From Bacillota bacterium (GTDB taxonomy: Bacteria > Bacillota > Clostridia > DSM-8532): a stretch of DNA of 64,000 bases. The position numbers and the translations under genes were made by a program. The stretch is from contig JAEZJF010000022.1 of NCBI GenBank assembly GCA_023415825.1, forward strand, positions 124,001 to 188,000, given 5' to 3'. Positions 26,519-35,471 of this stretch are shown here, piece by piece; position 1 is the stretch's first letter; every line of letters begins with the position of its first letter. The notes beneath the pieces are model-generated. The model saw only the letters and a program-made list of their open reading frames with translations, did not search any database and had not been told where the DNA came from.

Positions 26519-27451
26519 ATGATGACTTTTTTAGAAAGACTCCCGAGCTTATTTCTGGGGGCAAGTGAATTAGGTATCGTTTACGCCGTCATGGCACTGG
26601 GGGTGTTCATTTCCTTCAGAACCCTCAATACACCTGATCTGACCGTTGATGGCAGCTTCGTTTTAGGGGCTGCCGTCAGCGCCGTTTTATGTGCGAGCGG
26701 TCATCCGCTGCTGGGACTTGCTTTAGCTTTCCTGGCAGGTGGACTGGCAGGTTGCGTGACCTCCCTCTTAAATACTAAACTCGGAGTCCAACCTCTTTTG
26801 GCAGGTATTTTAGTCATGCTGGGCCTCTATTCGGTGAATCTAAGGGTCATGGGCAATAAGCCCAATGTTAAAATACAAAACGGCGAAACTATCTATAATA
26901 TATCTCTTTCGGAATATTTAGGTGAATACAGCCGACTTGTGATCTCGTTTTTCATTCTTGCCATTATTTTGCTTTCACTGTTTTTTTTCCTAAAGACTCG
27001 TTTCGGATTTGTCCTGAGAGCCACCGGTGATAATGAGCATATGGTTAGAGCATCAGGGGTGAATACGGATTATACCAAGCTTATTGGCCTTGCCCTGTCC
27101 AATGGTCTCGTGGGGCTTTCGGGCGCTATGATCGCCCAGTTCCAGAGGTTTTCGGATGTTCAGATGGGCGTGGGCATGGTGGTCATAGGACTGGCTTCGG
27201 TTATCATTGGTGAGGTTGTATTCGGAACGAAGTCCCTTTTGAGAAGATTAACTGCAGTTGCCCTGGGTTCGGTATTATACCGGTTTATTATTGCTATGGC
27301 CTTTGAGCTGGGCATGCCTGCAACGGACTTAAAGCTTGTTTCGGCTGTTATTGTGGCTCTGGCCCTGTCTGCACCCAAAATAGGGGGCGTTTTGGAAAAG
27401 CTTAAAAAGAGATTTATTGTTGGGGACAGCGGAGGTGACCGCCATGCTTGA
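26519..27451 (+). CDS. trpY: ABC transporter permease (TrpY-like, LivH-type fold)
   Basis: A 310-residue integral membrane protein with about eight to nine hydrophobic segments of the branched-chain amino-acid permease type. It includes TLNTPDLTVDGSFVLGAAV and the cytoplasmic GFVLRATGDNEHMVRASGVN loop that contacts the ATPase. AGAGG precedes the ATG at 26519 by 8 bases; a second ATG follows at 26522. Its stop overlaps the ATPase start by 8 bases. With its neighbours it forms a complete importer, controlled through the T-box leader by the tryptophan tRNA charging state. Confidence 0.88.
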   Translation: MMTFLERLPSLFLGASELGIVYAVMALGVFISFRTLNTPDLTVDGSFVLGAAVSAVLCASGHPLLGLALAFLAGGLAGCVTSLLNTKLGVQPLLAGILVMLGLYSVNLRVMGNKPNVKIQNGETIYNISLSEYLGEYSRLVISFFILAIILLSLFFFLKTRFGFVLRATGDNEHMVRASGVNTDYTKLIGLALSNGLVGLSGAMIAQFQRFSDVQMGVGMVVIGLASVIIGEVVFGTKSLLRRLTAVALGSVLYRFIIAMAFELGMPATDLKLVSAVIVALALSAPKIGGVLEKLKKRFIVGDSGGDRHA

Positions 27452-28238
27452 GTTAAAAGGCGCAACAAAGGTATTTTCCCGGGGCACAGTCAATGAGCGG
27501 GTTGCCTTAAAGGATGTTACCCTAATCATGGGTGAAGGAGAGTTTGCAACCATTATCGGCGGCAACGGAGCGGGAAAATCCACGCTTTTAAACTGTATAG
27601 CGGGCGTTTATCCAATGGACAACGGCACGGTCTCGCTAAATGGTCATGATATCACGCGAGCACCTGAATATAAACGATCCAATATGATAGGCCGGGTCTT
27701 CCAGGATCCGCTAAAGGGTACGGCCTTTGACATGACCATAGAAGAAAATTTAGCCATTGCCTACTGCAAGGACAAATCAAGAAATTTAAGAGCAGGACTG
27801 AACCGTAAGGATGCAGAGATCTTCAGAGAAAAGCTCTCCCATTTCGGATTGGGCCTTGAGAACCGTATGAAAAGCAAGGTTGGCCTTTTATCAGGAGGAC
27901 AGCGCCAAGCCCTGACACTCCTTATGGCCACTATTGTGAGGCCAAAATTACTGCTGTTGGATGAGCATACAGCCGCTCTGGACCCCGGAACGGCCAAAAA
28001 GGTGCTGGACTTGACGAGAAGCCTTGTAGAGGAAGAAAAAATCTCCACCCTGATGGTGACTCATAATATGAAAGCTGCCCTTGATCTGGGTTCCAGAATT
28101 ATTATGATGCATGAGGGGCGGATTGTCTTTGACGCATCGGGAGAAGAAAAGAAGGGCCTTACGGTAGACCGGTTGGTTGCCCGATTTGAGGAAAAAAGCG
28201 GAGAAAGCCTGAATCATGACAGAATGCTGTTAGGGTAA
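27444..28238 (+). CDS. trpZ: ABC transporter ATP-binding protein (TrpZ-like)
   Basis: A 264-residue ATPase. Walker A GGNGAGKST lies near residues 42-50, the signature LSGGQRQ near 152, Walker B LLLLDEHTAAL near 172 and the H-loop His in MVTHNM near 207. GGAGGTGACC lies just before the ATG at 27444, inside the end of the permease gene; a reading from 27417 has no support. It powers the upstream permease. The operon probably ends here, since a minus-strand remnant overlaps its last 9 bases. Confidence 0.9.
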   Translation: MLELKGATKVFSRGTVNERVALKDVTLIMGEGEFATIIGGNGAGKSTLLNCIAGVYPMDNGTVSLNGHDITRAPEYKRSNMIGRVFQDPLKGTAFDMTIEENLAIAYCKDKSRNLRAGLNRKDAEIFREKLSHFGLGLENRMKSKVGLLSGGQRQALTLLMATIVRPKLLLLDEHTAALDPGTAKKVLDLTRSLVEEEKISTLMVTHNMKAALDLGSRIIMMHEGRIVFDASGEEKKGLTVDRLVARFEEKSGESLNHDRMLLG

Positions 28239-28490
28239 AAGGTGGTTTTCTCTTAGGATGAGTCTTTGAAATAATGCCAGAAAGCTCTGGCTTATGAACG
28301 GGTGTATACCCTTTGCGGACATATCATTTCTTATAGAACCGTCATCTATACCTTCACGGATATACTGATAAAGTGTATCTTTTTCGGCGTTTAAAATTTC
28401 AATAAACATTTTCTCAAGCTCAGAGGAAGGATAGCTCTTTACAGTTTTTACTGACTTTAGAAACATGCCAGATTTCCTTATAGCTAGCAA
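28230..28490 (-). pseudogene. Remnant of a TetR-family regulator, C-terminal part only
   Basis: About 86 residues remain, resembling the C-terminal ligand domain of TetR-family proteins (ELEKMFIEILNAEKDTLYQYIREGIDDGSIR). Upstream in frame there is no helix-turn-helix: the frame runs through an AT-rich stretch to a stop at 28542-28544. There is no proper start; the first possible codon is a TTG without ribosome site. The ORF also overlaps the end of the ATPase gene. It is best read as a broken regulator that once sat divergent from the GPH symporter gene. I am moderately sure of the TetR reading. Confidence 0.5.
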
Positions 28491-28562
28491 AAATTGATGG
28501 TGGTGAGCTGTAATATTTTTATCATATAATAGTGTTATATATTAATATTAATGGAGGTATCG

Positions 28563-29999
28563 ATGAATCAACTGAAGCAAGGAAAGCTTCGATTTTGGTC
28601 AATACTTGCTTTTGCCGTTGGAGATATTAACGGCGGAGGCGCTTTCAACATTATCAATCTATTCTATGCCTATTTTCTCACCGATGCTGTGAGACTTGAC
28701 CCTGCAATGGCAGCCCCGATTTTTCTCATAGGAACAATTCTTGATGCATGTGCCGATCCCGTCATGGGGTACATATCCGATCATACAAAAGGTCGGTTGG
28801 GGAGAAGACGCCCGTATATTTTTGCCGGAGTGCCAGCCGTCATTTTATCGATGCTCTTTTTATGGTATAGCCCCCCTGTAGAAAGTGAGATTTCAAGGTT
28901 CTTGATTGCACTTTTAGCCTATAGTGTTTTTTGCCTTGTGCAGACTCTCATTATGATACCCTATTCCTGTCTTGGGGAGGAATTAACCTCGGATTATCAC
29001 GAACGGACAAGAATAAATGCCGTACGTATCACGATGTATATTTTGGCTTCCCTCGTTTGTGCTATAGTGCCTGAAATGATTATAGACTCCTTCGGTGATG
29101 ATGTGCAAAAGGGCTATTTGGCTATGGGCGCTGTTTTTGGAGGAATATTCGCCATAGGGCTTTTAATAACGGCACTTTTTTCAAGAGAGCACATGGAGTG
29201 CCGACAGAATAAAATTGATTTCGATTTTAAATCCATCATAAAAGATCCTCTGGCCGTTAAGAGCTACCGCTATTATATGGTCATGTCTCTCATTACCTAC
29301 CTGTCTATGGACATTGTTTTATCGGTTTTCGTATATGCCGTGACCTATTACCTAAAGCGTCCCCTTGAACTCCCTGTCATATTGGGAGCTTTATTCCTGT
29401 CCCAGATTGCGGCGCTGCCCTTCTATACCTGGCTGGGGCGCTTCGGGAAATCAAAGGTGTATATGGCGGGTGCTTTCATCTGGATTCTGGGTTCTTTGGC
29501 TTTCTTTAGTGTTGGACCGGAAACACCCCAGGCCATGGTTGTCTTGATTACCGTCATTATGGGTATAGGCATGTCAGGTCTGGAGCTCACACCGCACACC
29601 ATGTCCGGAGATGTGGCCGATGTTGGAGAATTGTACTATGGTGACCGACGTGAGGGTATCTTTGTAGGGCTCAATACCTTTATCCGCAAGCTTGCTTTGG
29701 CCATTGCTTCATCTTTGCTGATGGTAGCTTTAAGTGCGGCGGGATATTTAAAGCCTGTCGCCCAGGTAGTGAACGGCAGGCTTACAAGTATTGCGCAGAT
29801 TCAGCCTGACTCGGCTATCCTGGCTATGCGTATCGTGTTGTCCTTTGCGCCGGTCTTGTTTTTGCTTGTAGGTATTGCTTTTGCGCTGCGATACAAGATA
29901 ACGCCTGCCGTTCACCAGAGGCTTGTAGCTTTTCTGGAAAAACGAAGGATGGGGCTTCTGGATGAAGCTGAGGAGAAAGCGCTTAAAGAGCTGTTATGA
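28563..29999 (+). CDS. Sugar:cation symporter of the GPH family (MFS)
   Basis: A 478-residue membrane transporter with about twelve hydrophobic segments. The glycoside-pentoside-hexuronide family marks are present: YFLTDAVRLDPAMAAPIFLIG, the DPVMGYISDHTKGRLGRRRPYI loop between segments 2 and 3, and FVGLNTFIRKLALAIASS late in the protein. It should import a disaccharide or glycoside with a cation. AATGGAGG precedes the ATG at 28563. Its 3' end overlaps the convergent GH65 gene by 17 bases. The natural partner is that phosphorylase, which would split the imported sugar. Confidence 0.9.
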   Translation: MNQLKQGKLRFWSILAFAVGDINGGGAFNIINLFYAYFLTDAVRLDPAMAAPIFLIGTILDACADPVMGYISDHTKGRLGRRRPYIFAGVPAVILSMLFLWYSPPVESEISRFLIALLAYSVFCLVQTLIMIPYSCLGEELTSDYHERTRINAVRITMYILASLVCAIVPEMIIDSFGDDVQKGYLAMGAVFGGIFAIGLLITALFSREHMECRQNKIDFDFKSIIKDPLAVKSYRYYMVMSLITYLSMDIVLSVFVYAVTYYLKRPLELPVILGALFLSQIAALPFYTWLGRFGKSKVYMAGAFIWILGSLAFFSVGPETPQAMVVLITVIMGIGMSGLELTPHTMSGDVADVGELYYGDRREGIFVGLNTFIRKLALAIASSLLMVALSAAGYLKPVAQVVNGRLTSIAQIQPDSAILAMRIVLSFAPVLFLLVGIAFALRYKITPAVHQRLVAFLEKRRMGLLDEAEEKALKELL

Positions 30000-32175
30000 C
30001 GCTGCCGTTCCTATCTGCTGCAACATGCCATTTTCTCCCTTTATAACAAAAAGTAAAACGCAATTCTTCCCATCCTTCCGGCAGGTTGGGAGCAGCCTTA
30101 GGCGCATCATCCTCCAGATACAGCCCCGCAAAGCCAAGAATTACAGCCTGCCAGGTCGCACCAAACGCGGCCAGATGGAGCCCCTCTGTTCCCGTATTAT
30201 CCATGATGTTTTCAAGATCCAGATACAGGCTTTTATTAAGGTAGTCCAAGGCCTTATCATTTTCGCCCAGGCTGGCGGCGAGCAGAGCGTGAATACCATA
30301 GCTTAATGTAGAATCATGGAGGGTTATGGGTTCGTAGAAGTCCCAGACTATTTTTTTCTGCTGATATGTAAATTCCCGGGGGAAAAGTGCCATGAGAAGC
30401 ACCAGATCAGCCTGCTTGATTACGCGATAGCGCTGGAGTCTGTCAAAGCAAATCTTATGGTACAGGGGAATATTGTCTGTTTTAGTGCTTGAAATATCCA
30501 GAGGCTCTAAAAGCATGATGGTCTCATCCTGAAGATAGAGGCCTTTTTCTGCATCATAAGGGATAGCGGCCTTTTGTACGATGTTCTCCCACTTTATCAG
30601 TTCGTCCTTTTCAAGGCCAAGTTTGTGTAACAGCGCCTGATAGACGTCGGTATGGTGATCCTTCAAAAACGCCAGTGCGTCCAAAGCCAGATTGAGATTA
30701 TAGACGGCCATTCTGTTGGTATAGGTGTTGTTCTGGGTCGCGCCGCAATATTCGTCAGGCCCTTTTACAAAAAGCATATTGAACCGGTCATGCCTTTCGT
30801 CATAGGTAAAGCGGCTTTCCCAAAAACGAGCTGTTTCGAGATAAATCTCCGCAGCATAATCCAATAAAAACTGTGTATCTCCGGTTATACGAATATATTG
30901 ATCCATTGCGAAGACGATATCAGCTGTTACATGAACTTCGCAGGCCCCAATATCCCAGCTCTCGCACTGCTCACTGCCGTCAAAGGAAGTCATCCATGGA
31001 TAGCGTGCTCCTTTTGAGGACATTTTTTTAGCATGTTCCCTGGCCGCATCCAGGGTATGGTATCGATAAAGCAGGAGATTTCTGGCTGCTTCCGGATTGG
31101 TATAAGTATAGAAAGGAAGCATGAAAATCTCAGTGTCCCAAAAATAACAGCCTTTATATCGGGCGTGGGTAAGACCTCTGGCACCAATACTCGCACCGTT
31201 ATCTTCACAGGCATTATTCCCGATTAACTGAAAAATGGAGTAGCGCATGGCGCATTGGGCTCTGTCATCGCCGATAATGACAATATCGGAGGTTTCCCAG
31301 CGTCTGGCCCATTCCTTTTGGTTCTCTGACAGAAGGAACCCAAAGCCCTTCTCCATATTTAGGCTTAATCGCTTCAATGCTTCAGTCTGAACTTGACCTT
31401 CCGGTACATCGCGGCTTGTAAAAACAGTGATGAGCTTATCCAGAATATAGGGTTCTCCCGGTTTCCCGCGAAAAGACAACTGATAATCCAGTCCGTCCTC
31501 AGTTGAGCTGCTTTGCTGGGCGAGGATTTGAATGTTCTCCGAAAGCATCATTCTAAAAGCCTGTACAAGGCTGATATTCGTAGACTTGGTTCGAAAAGCC
31601 ATCAGGCCGCCGCTCTCGAGAAGGGAAGAAGAAAGCCGTTCCAGATATTGTATGGTTTCAATATTCTTTTTAACCTGATCATCCGAAATGGGAAGATTGC
31701 AGCTTGTTGCGTCTATGGATGCGGTTATTGTAAACTCACCCTCAAAATCCAGAGGCATTAATTCCAGACGTATGGCGGCTGTATGAACATCGGAAAGGCT
31801 AAAGAACCGGGAAAATTTAACTTGAAGATGCTTATCTCCGAAAACGGCCACATATTCTCGTGTCAATACACCATCGAGGAGATGGAGCTTCTGACAAAAA
31901 GTGCTTATGGAGGCTGTGTCCAAAGGTTGCCCCCCAACATTCACGGTAAGGCCGAGAAAGTTGGGTGTATTGACCATGTCGGTAATGCCCTGCTTTAATT
32001 GGTCAAATACTCCCGCCATATAATGGCCCTTCTGATGGGGACGAAGACTCTGATCTTCACAGGGAAAGCCCCTGGCGCCCATATGTCCGTTGCCTTGAAA
32101 GAAGAGGCTCTCTATAAAATCACTGGTTTTAGGGCTATTGGTAGATATACTGTCAGCATGATATTGAATATGCAT
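29983..32175 (-). CDS. GH65 glycoside phosphorylase (maltose/kojibiose/nigerose phosphorylase family)
   Basis: A 730-residue cytosolic enzyme that cleaves an alpha-glucoside with inorganic phosphate, giving beta-glucose 1-phosphate. The GH65 barrel is recognisable by KGPDEYCGATQNNTYTN, whose Glu (about residue 475) is the general acid, and by YWDTEIFMLPFYTYTNP and ARYPWM before it. The C-terminal LHDSTLSYGIHALLAA and GTEGLHLAAFGATWQAVILGF form the phosphate-binding end. Length is close to the family norm of about 750. It follows the six-hairpin protein at 18 bases, in one operon. Linkage specificity cannot be read with certainty; the Cys-Gly after GPDEY differs from the His of maltose phosphorylase. 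Confidence 0.9.
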   Translation of the reverse strand: MHIQYHADSISTNSPKTSDFIESLFFQGNGHMGARGFPCEDQSLRPHQKGHYMAGVFDQLKQGITDMVNTPNFLGLTVNVGGQPLDTASISTFCQKLHLLDGVLTREYVAVFGDKHLQVKFSRFFSLSDVHTAAIRLELMPLDFEGEFTITASIDATSCNLPISDDQVKKNIETIQYLERLSSSLLESGGLMAFRTKSTNISLVQAFRMMLSENIQILAQQSSSTEDGLDYQLSFRGKPGEPYILDKLITVFTSRDVPEGQVQTEALKRLSLNMEKGFGFLLSENQKEWARRWETSDIVIIGDDRAQCAMRYSIFQLIGNNACEDNGASIGARGLTHARYKGCYFWDTEIFMLPFYTYTNPEAARNLLLYRYHTLDAAREHAKKMSSKGARYPWMTSFDGSEQCESWDIGACEVHVTADIVFAMDQYIRITGDTQFLLDYAAEIYLETARFWESRFTYDERHDRFNMLFVKGPDEYCGATQNNTYTNRMAVYNLNLALDALAFLKDHHTDVYQALLHKLGLEKDELIKWENIVQKAAIPYDAEKGLYLQDETIMLLEPLDISSTKTDNIPLYHKICFDRLQRYRVIKQADLVLLMALFPREFTYQQKKIVWDFYEPITLHDSTLSYGIHALLAASLGENDKALDYLNKSLYLDLENIMDNTGTEGLHLAAFGATWQAVILGFAGLYLEDDAPKAAPNLPEGWEELRFTFCYKGRKWHVAADRNGSVITAL

Positions 32176-32193
32176 ATAAAACCACCTGTCATT

Positions 32194-34032
32194 TTAAATT
32201 TTAAAGCTCGGAGAAGAATCATCGGAAGGCTCCTTGTAAAAAGCTTTATAAAGTGCATAGGCAAAAAAGCCTGCACAAGTCGCAAAAGCCGCTCCTGTTG
32301 TGCATTCTCCCGTGTTCTCATCCACACTTTCGCAGGCGATATAATTATCCATTTTAATTCTCTTAAGTATGTTGAGGCTTTGAGGAATGCGCCCAAGGAG
32401 AAGACTGTTGGCAAGGCTTAAAATCCAGGGATGGGGTGCATGGGGGCAGCCTATTTCCGGTATGGGAGAGCTGGCAAAGGAGTAGGGGTAATCTGAGCTT
32501 CTGATGACGTCCACTGTATTTTTAAAGATTTCATCCTCAGGGCTCAAAAAGCCGTAATAAGGGAGGAGTTGGAGGCTTCCCGGAGGTTCGTCGTAGATAT
32601 CAAAGCGGCCTTCCAAATCTACCGACCAGGCAAACAGCTTCTTACTTCCATCCTTTGTCTTGACACAGTGCTCATAAATAGCTGATTTTACAGAATCGGC
32701 CAGCTGCACATAACGTTTTAATTCGGAAGTATCCCAAATGCTGTTATAGAGTTTCGCTATATTGAGGAGGATACGCCAGACCAGGACATTGTCGTATGTG
32801 ATATAGCGGTAAACATGCATATCGTCGGTAGGTTGAAGAAAGGTCTCAAAGAGGTCTATATGAGGATGTTTTTTCTCCATGATCCTGGAGAGAATATGGC
32901 GTACACCTTTTTGAATATGGGCTTCTCTCAGAAGAGGCCTGTCATCCGTTGCCTCAATATAAGCCGAAATTGCCAAAATGGGTGCGCAGAGCTCATCCAG
33001 CTCAAAGCCTGGCTCTAAAACCGTGCCGTCGATATATCGGGAGTGGATGCCCACATTTTTTATCTGCCGCGTAAAGACGTAGTCCAGCATTTGTCGGGCA
33101 TAGGCATGGTCGGTAAGCAAAATGGAAGGAAAGCTCCAAAGCAGGCTGTCCCGATCCCAGTAAGCGGCACTGACATAGTATCTGGGGCTTCTGGAGGTAA
33201 CCAGGACCATCTCCTCTGTATCCAGCGTCATACCCGAAGCAAAGAAGAAGTTGAAAAATAAGTTAACATGAAAAAGCTGATCAATTAAAGGATCATCAAA
33301 ATGGAAGCTTCTTTTTTGCAGCCATTTTAAGGTATTTTGAAGTTCAAAGTCATAGCCCTGACGCAGCATTTCTTTGGCGGATGTTGTGGATGCCACCTCT
33401 TCGAAGCCTATTCCCCAGAATATGTCCAGGGCTTTAGTATCGTAGGGCGCAAGGTCAATAGGGGCTGTGACTGAGTAAGAGATACCTTCCTCTGTCTGTC
33501 GGTAATCCATGGATCCTTTTAATGAAAGCATGGGGGCGAAAGAGAAAAGCGAAACTCCATACCTGAAATCAAAAACGATACCTTCATTCCAACCGCTTCG
33601 ATAGACATGAGACTTGCCGTCCAGCATTTTATCTTCGTTGATGCAATGCCATGAGGAACCCCATATTCCTTCCAAGCCAGCGGATAACGAAAGGAGCTCT
33701 TCTCCCTTGTTTGCTAGCTCCAGGCGATAGATGAAACCCCGTTCTCCGATAGGGGTGAGGATGGTGCCTGTAACCTCAAGATCGTCTGAATGGGCTTTAA
33801 ATTGAGGGATCCAGTGATTCAACCGATTCCAGCATAAGCTTTCCAATGGACAATGCTGACCGTTGAGCATTATCCGGGGTTTCATGAGCGGTTGAACGGA
33901 GGTGCCCCGGATATCGATAAGACCCTTAACCCCCATATGTAAAAATGTTATGTCTGAGATAACACCGTCTGATTCCCTGATATCGGGTATTGACAAGCGT
34001 TCATTGCCTGTTGGGATTTTGTTTTCTTCCAT
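32194..34032 (-). CDS. (alpha/alpha)6-barrel glycosidase-like protein of unassigned family
   Basis: A 612-residue cytosolic protein. The N-terminal 250 residues are beta-rich (ISDITFLHMGVKGLIDIRG), the rest a six-hairpin helical barrel with SPRYYVSAAYWDRDSLLWSFPSI, similar in shape to GH15/GH37/GH63/GH125-type barrels. Later it has GSLQLLPYYGFLSPEDEIF and IPEIGCPHAPHPWI, which look like substrate-binding loops. I cannot place it in a family. I chose the ATG at 34032 because AGGAGG lies 6 bases upstream. It shares an operon with GH65 and is divergent from the LacI gene, whose operator sits 28 bases upstream of its start. Confidence 0.75.
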   Translation of the reverse strand: MEENKIPTGNERLSIPDIRESDGVISDITFLHMGVKGLIDIRGTSVQPLMKPRIMLNGQHCPLESLCWNRLNHWIPQFKAHSDDLEVTGTILTPIGERGFIYRLELANKGEELLSLSAGLEGIWGSSWHCINEDKMLDGKSHVYRSGWNEGIVFDFRYGVSLFSFAPMLSLKGSMDYRQTEEGISYSVTAPIDLAPYDTKALDIFWGIGFEEVASTTSAKEMLRQGYDFELQNTLKWLQKRSFHFDDPLIDQLFHVNLFFNFFFASGMTLDTEEMVLVTSRSPRYYVSAAYWDRDSLLWSFPSILLTDHAYARQMLDYVFTRQIKNVGIHSRYIDGTVLEPGFELDELCAPILAISAYIEATDDRPLLREAHIQKGVRHILSRIMEKKHPHIDLFETFLQPTDDMHVYRYITYDNVLVWRILLNIAKLYNSIWDTSELKRYVQLADSVKSAIYEHCVKTKDGSKKLFAWSVDLEGRFDIYDEPPGSLQLLPYYGFLSPEDEIFKNTVDVIRSSDYPYSFASSPIPEIGCPHAPHPWILSLANSLLLGRIPQSLNILKRIKMDNYIACESVDENTGECTTGAAFATCAGFFAYALYKAFYKEPSDDSSPSFKI

Positions 34033-34059
34033 TATGACCTCCTGACGCGTACAAGTCAT

Positions 34060-34114
34060 TTAACCGTTTAAGTTGATCTACACTCAATTTAACATAAAGA
34101 TTGATGGGAGTCAA
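34060..34114 (-). promoter_or_regulatory. Promoter and LacI operator O1 for the glycosidase-GH65 operon
   Basis: On the minus strand TTGACT (34109-34114), 17 bases and TAAATT (34086-34091). Just downstream lies TTAACCGTTTAA (34060-34071), matching the second operator in 10 of 12 positions. Placement downstream of the start site suits repression by roadblock. Confidence 0.65.
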
Positions 34115-34179
34115 CTGGACATATTGTGTTAATTGCTGACATAATGAAAGTAATCTCAGAATAATTTAGTGAAATTGTC

Positions 34180-34235
34180 TTGACAGCCTTTAAAGGTTGA
34201 GGCTATAATGAAGGGGAAATAACTTAAACGTTTAA
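34180..34235 (+). promoter_or_regulatory. lacI promoter and LacI operator O2
   Basis: TTGACA (34180-34185), 18 bases and TATAAT (34204-34209), followed by the perfect palindrome TTAAACGTTTAA (34224-34235). The regulator gene starts 24 bases later, so it probably represses itself. The central CG is typical of LacI-family sites. Confidence 0.75.
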
Positions 34236-34258
34236 ACAAAAGAAAGGAGGACATATCC

Positions 34259-35278
34259 ATGAAACGTAGAGCTACCATCAAGGACGTTGCTAGGGAAGCC
34301 AATGTATCACCAGCGACCATATCCTATGTCCTCAATGGCAAGGAAAATATCAGCGAAGAAACAAAAGCACGAGTTTACGCAGCCATGGAGAGGCTGAATT
34401 ACATACCAAATCTCTCAGCAAGAGGTTTAGCCAATAACAAGTCAAAGCTCATCGGTGTGGTGATCCCCCAAACTGAACCGGGAAGTACACTGCTCTTTAA
34501 CAATAATTTCTACAGCGAAATCATGGGCTCCATTGAATTTCACGCCAGAATGCAGGGCTATCATGTTCTGATATCCGCCACCGATGCCAATGAAAGCTAT
34601 TTTAATCTGGCCAAGCAAAGGAATCTGGACGGTATTATTATCATTGGCGCATATCCGGACCAGTTCTTCAGTGATGTCAAAAAAACTCAAATTCCCATTG
34701 TTCTGATTGACAGTTATTTTGACGACCATTATTTTCACAATATTCAGATTAATGACCGTTATGGCGGCTATATTGCCACAAAGCATCTCTTGGAAAAAGG
34801 CCACCGAAGGATAGGCATTTTCACGGGGCGTATCAAGGAGGGGGGAGTCGTCAAGAAGCGCTTTGACGGCTATACGGATGCCCTTAAGGAATACGGACTA
34901 CCTATAAATTCCGAGGATATATTTGAGGGTACTGTAGATTTTGATTCGGGTTTAAAGCTGGCCGATAAACTTATTAATAAAAAAACAGACATAACGGCAA
35001 TCTTCTGTATAGCAGATATTCTTGCCATTGGAGCCATGAAGGGCCTTCACAACAAAGGCGTAAAAATCCCAGATGATATTTCCATCATAGGCTTTGATGA
35101 TCTTGTCATATCCCAATATGTCTCGCCGAGTCTCTCAACCGTTCATCAGAATATTACTGAAAAAGGGGAAGAAGCCGTTCGGATGCTCTTTAATTCCATC
35201 AATGGCACTCACTCGGGCAAGCAGGAGACCATATTGCCTATCTCGCTTACTGAAAGAGACTCCGTCAAACGTCTATAA
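34259..35278 (+). CDS. LacI-family transcriptional regulator of the alpha-glucoside cluster
   Basis: A 339-residue repressor. The N-terminal HTH is TIKDVAREANVSPATISYVLN, followed by the hinge helix NLSARGLANNKS and a periplasmic-binding-protein-like sugar domain (GVVIPQTEPGS, ITAIFCIADILAIGAMKGL, SIIGFDDLVISQYVSPSLST). AAAGGAGG lies upstream of the ATG. Its gene sits between the two operons it probably controls: the minus-strand GH65 operon and the plus-strand importer-GH31 operon. Two matching palindromes at 34060 and 34224 are the likely targets; the inducer would be the imported alpha-glucoside or a product. Confidence 0.92.
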   Translation: MKRRATIKDVAREANVSPATISYVLNGKENISEETKARVYAAMERLNYIPNLSARGLANNKSKLIGVVIPQTEPGSTLLFNNNFYSEIMGSIEFHARMQGYHVLISATDANESYFNLAKQRNLDGIIIIGAYPDQFFSDVKKTQIPIVLIDSYFDDHYFHNIQINDRYGGYIATKHLLEKGHRRIGIFTGRIKEGGVVKKRFDGYTDALKEYGLPINSEDIFEGTVDFDSGLKLADKLINKKTDITAIFCIADILAIGAMKGLHNKGVKIPDDISIIGFDDLVISQYVSPSLSTVHQNITEKGEEAVRMLFNSINGTHSGKQETILPISLTERDSVKRL

Positions 35279-35346
35279 ACGTATGTGTATTACGCATCAT
35301 GCGAGGGAGGGATGTGATGGCGTTAAAAAACATCTTCAAAAAAACA

Positions 35347-35434
35347 ACCTACACCATAACCTGCAAGTCATCAGTGTAGGTCGAGCTTTGTAAAGCTATG
35401 CCCCAAAGCCTAATTTTAAGTTTAATGCTTTGGG
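35347..35434 (+). promoter_or_regulatory. Structured leader of three consecutive hairpins before the sugar-binding protein
   Basis: ACCTACAC/GTGTAGGT (35347-35354, 35374-35381), AGCTTTGTAAAGCT (35384-35397) and CCCAAAGC/GCTTTGGG (35402-35409, 35427-35434) are perfect-armed hairpins in a row, ending 24 bases before the ribosome site. None is followed by a T-run, so an mRNA stability or attenuation role fits better than termination. Confidence 0.5.
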
Positions 35435-35471
35435 ACAGAAAAATCAACATAATATCAGGAGGAGGATTATG

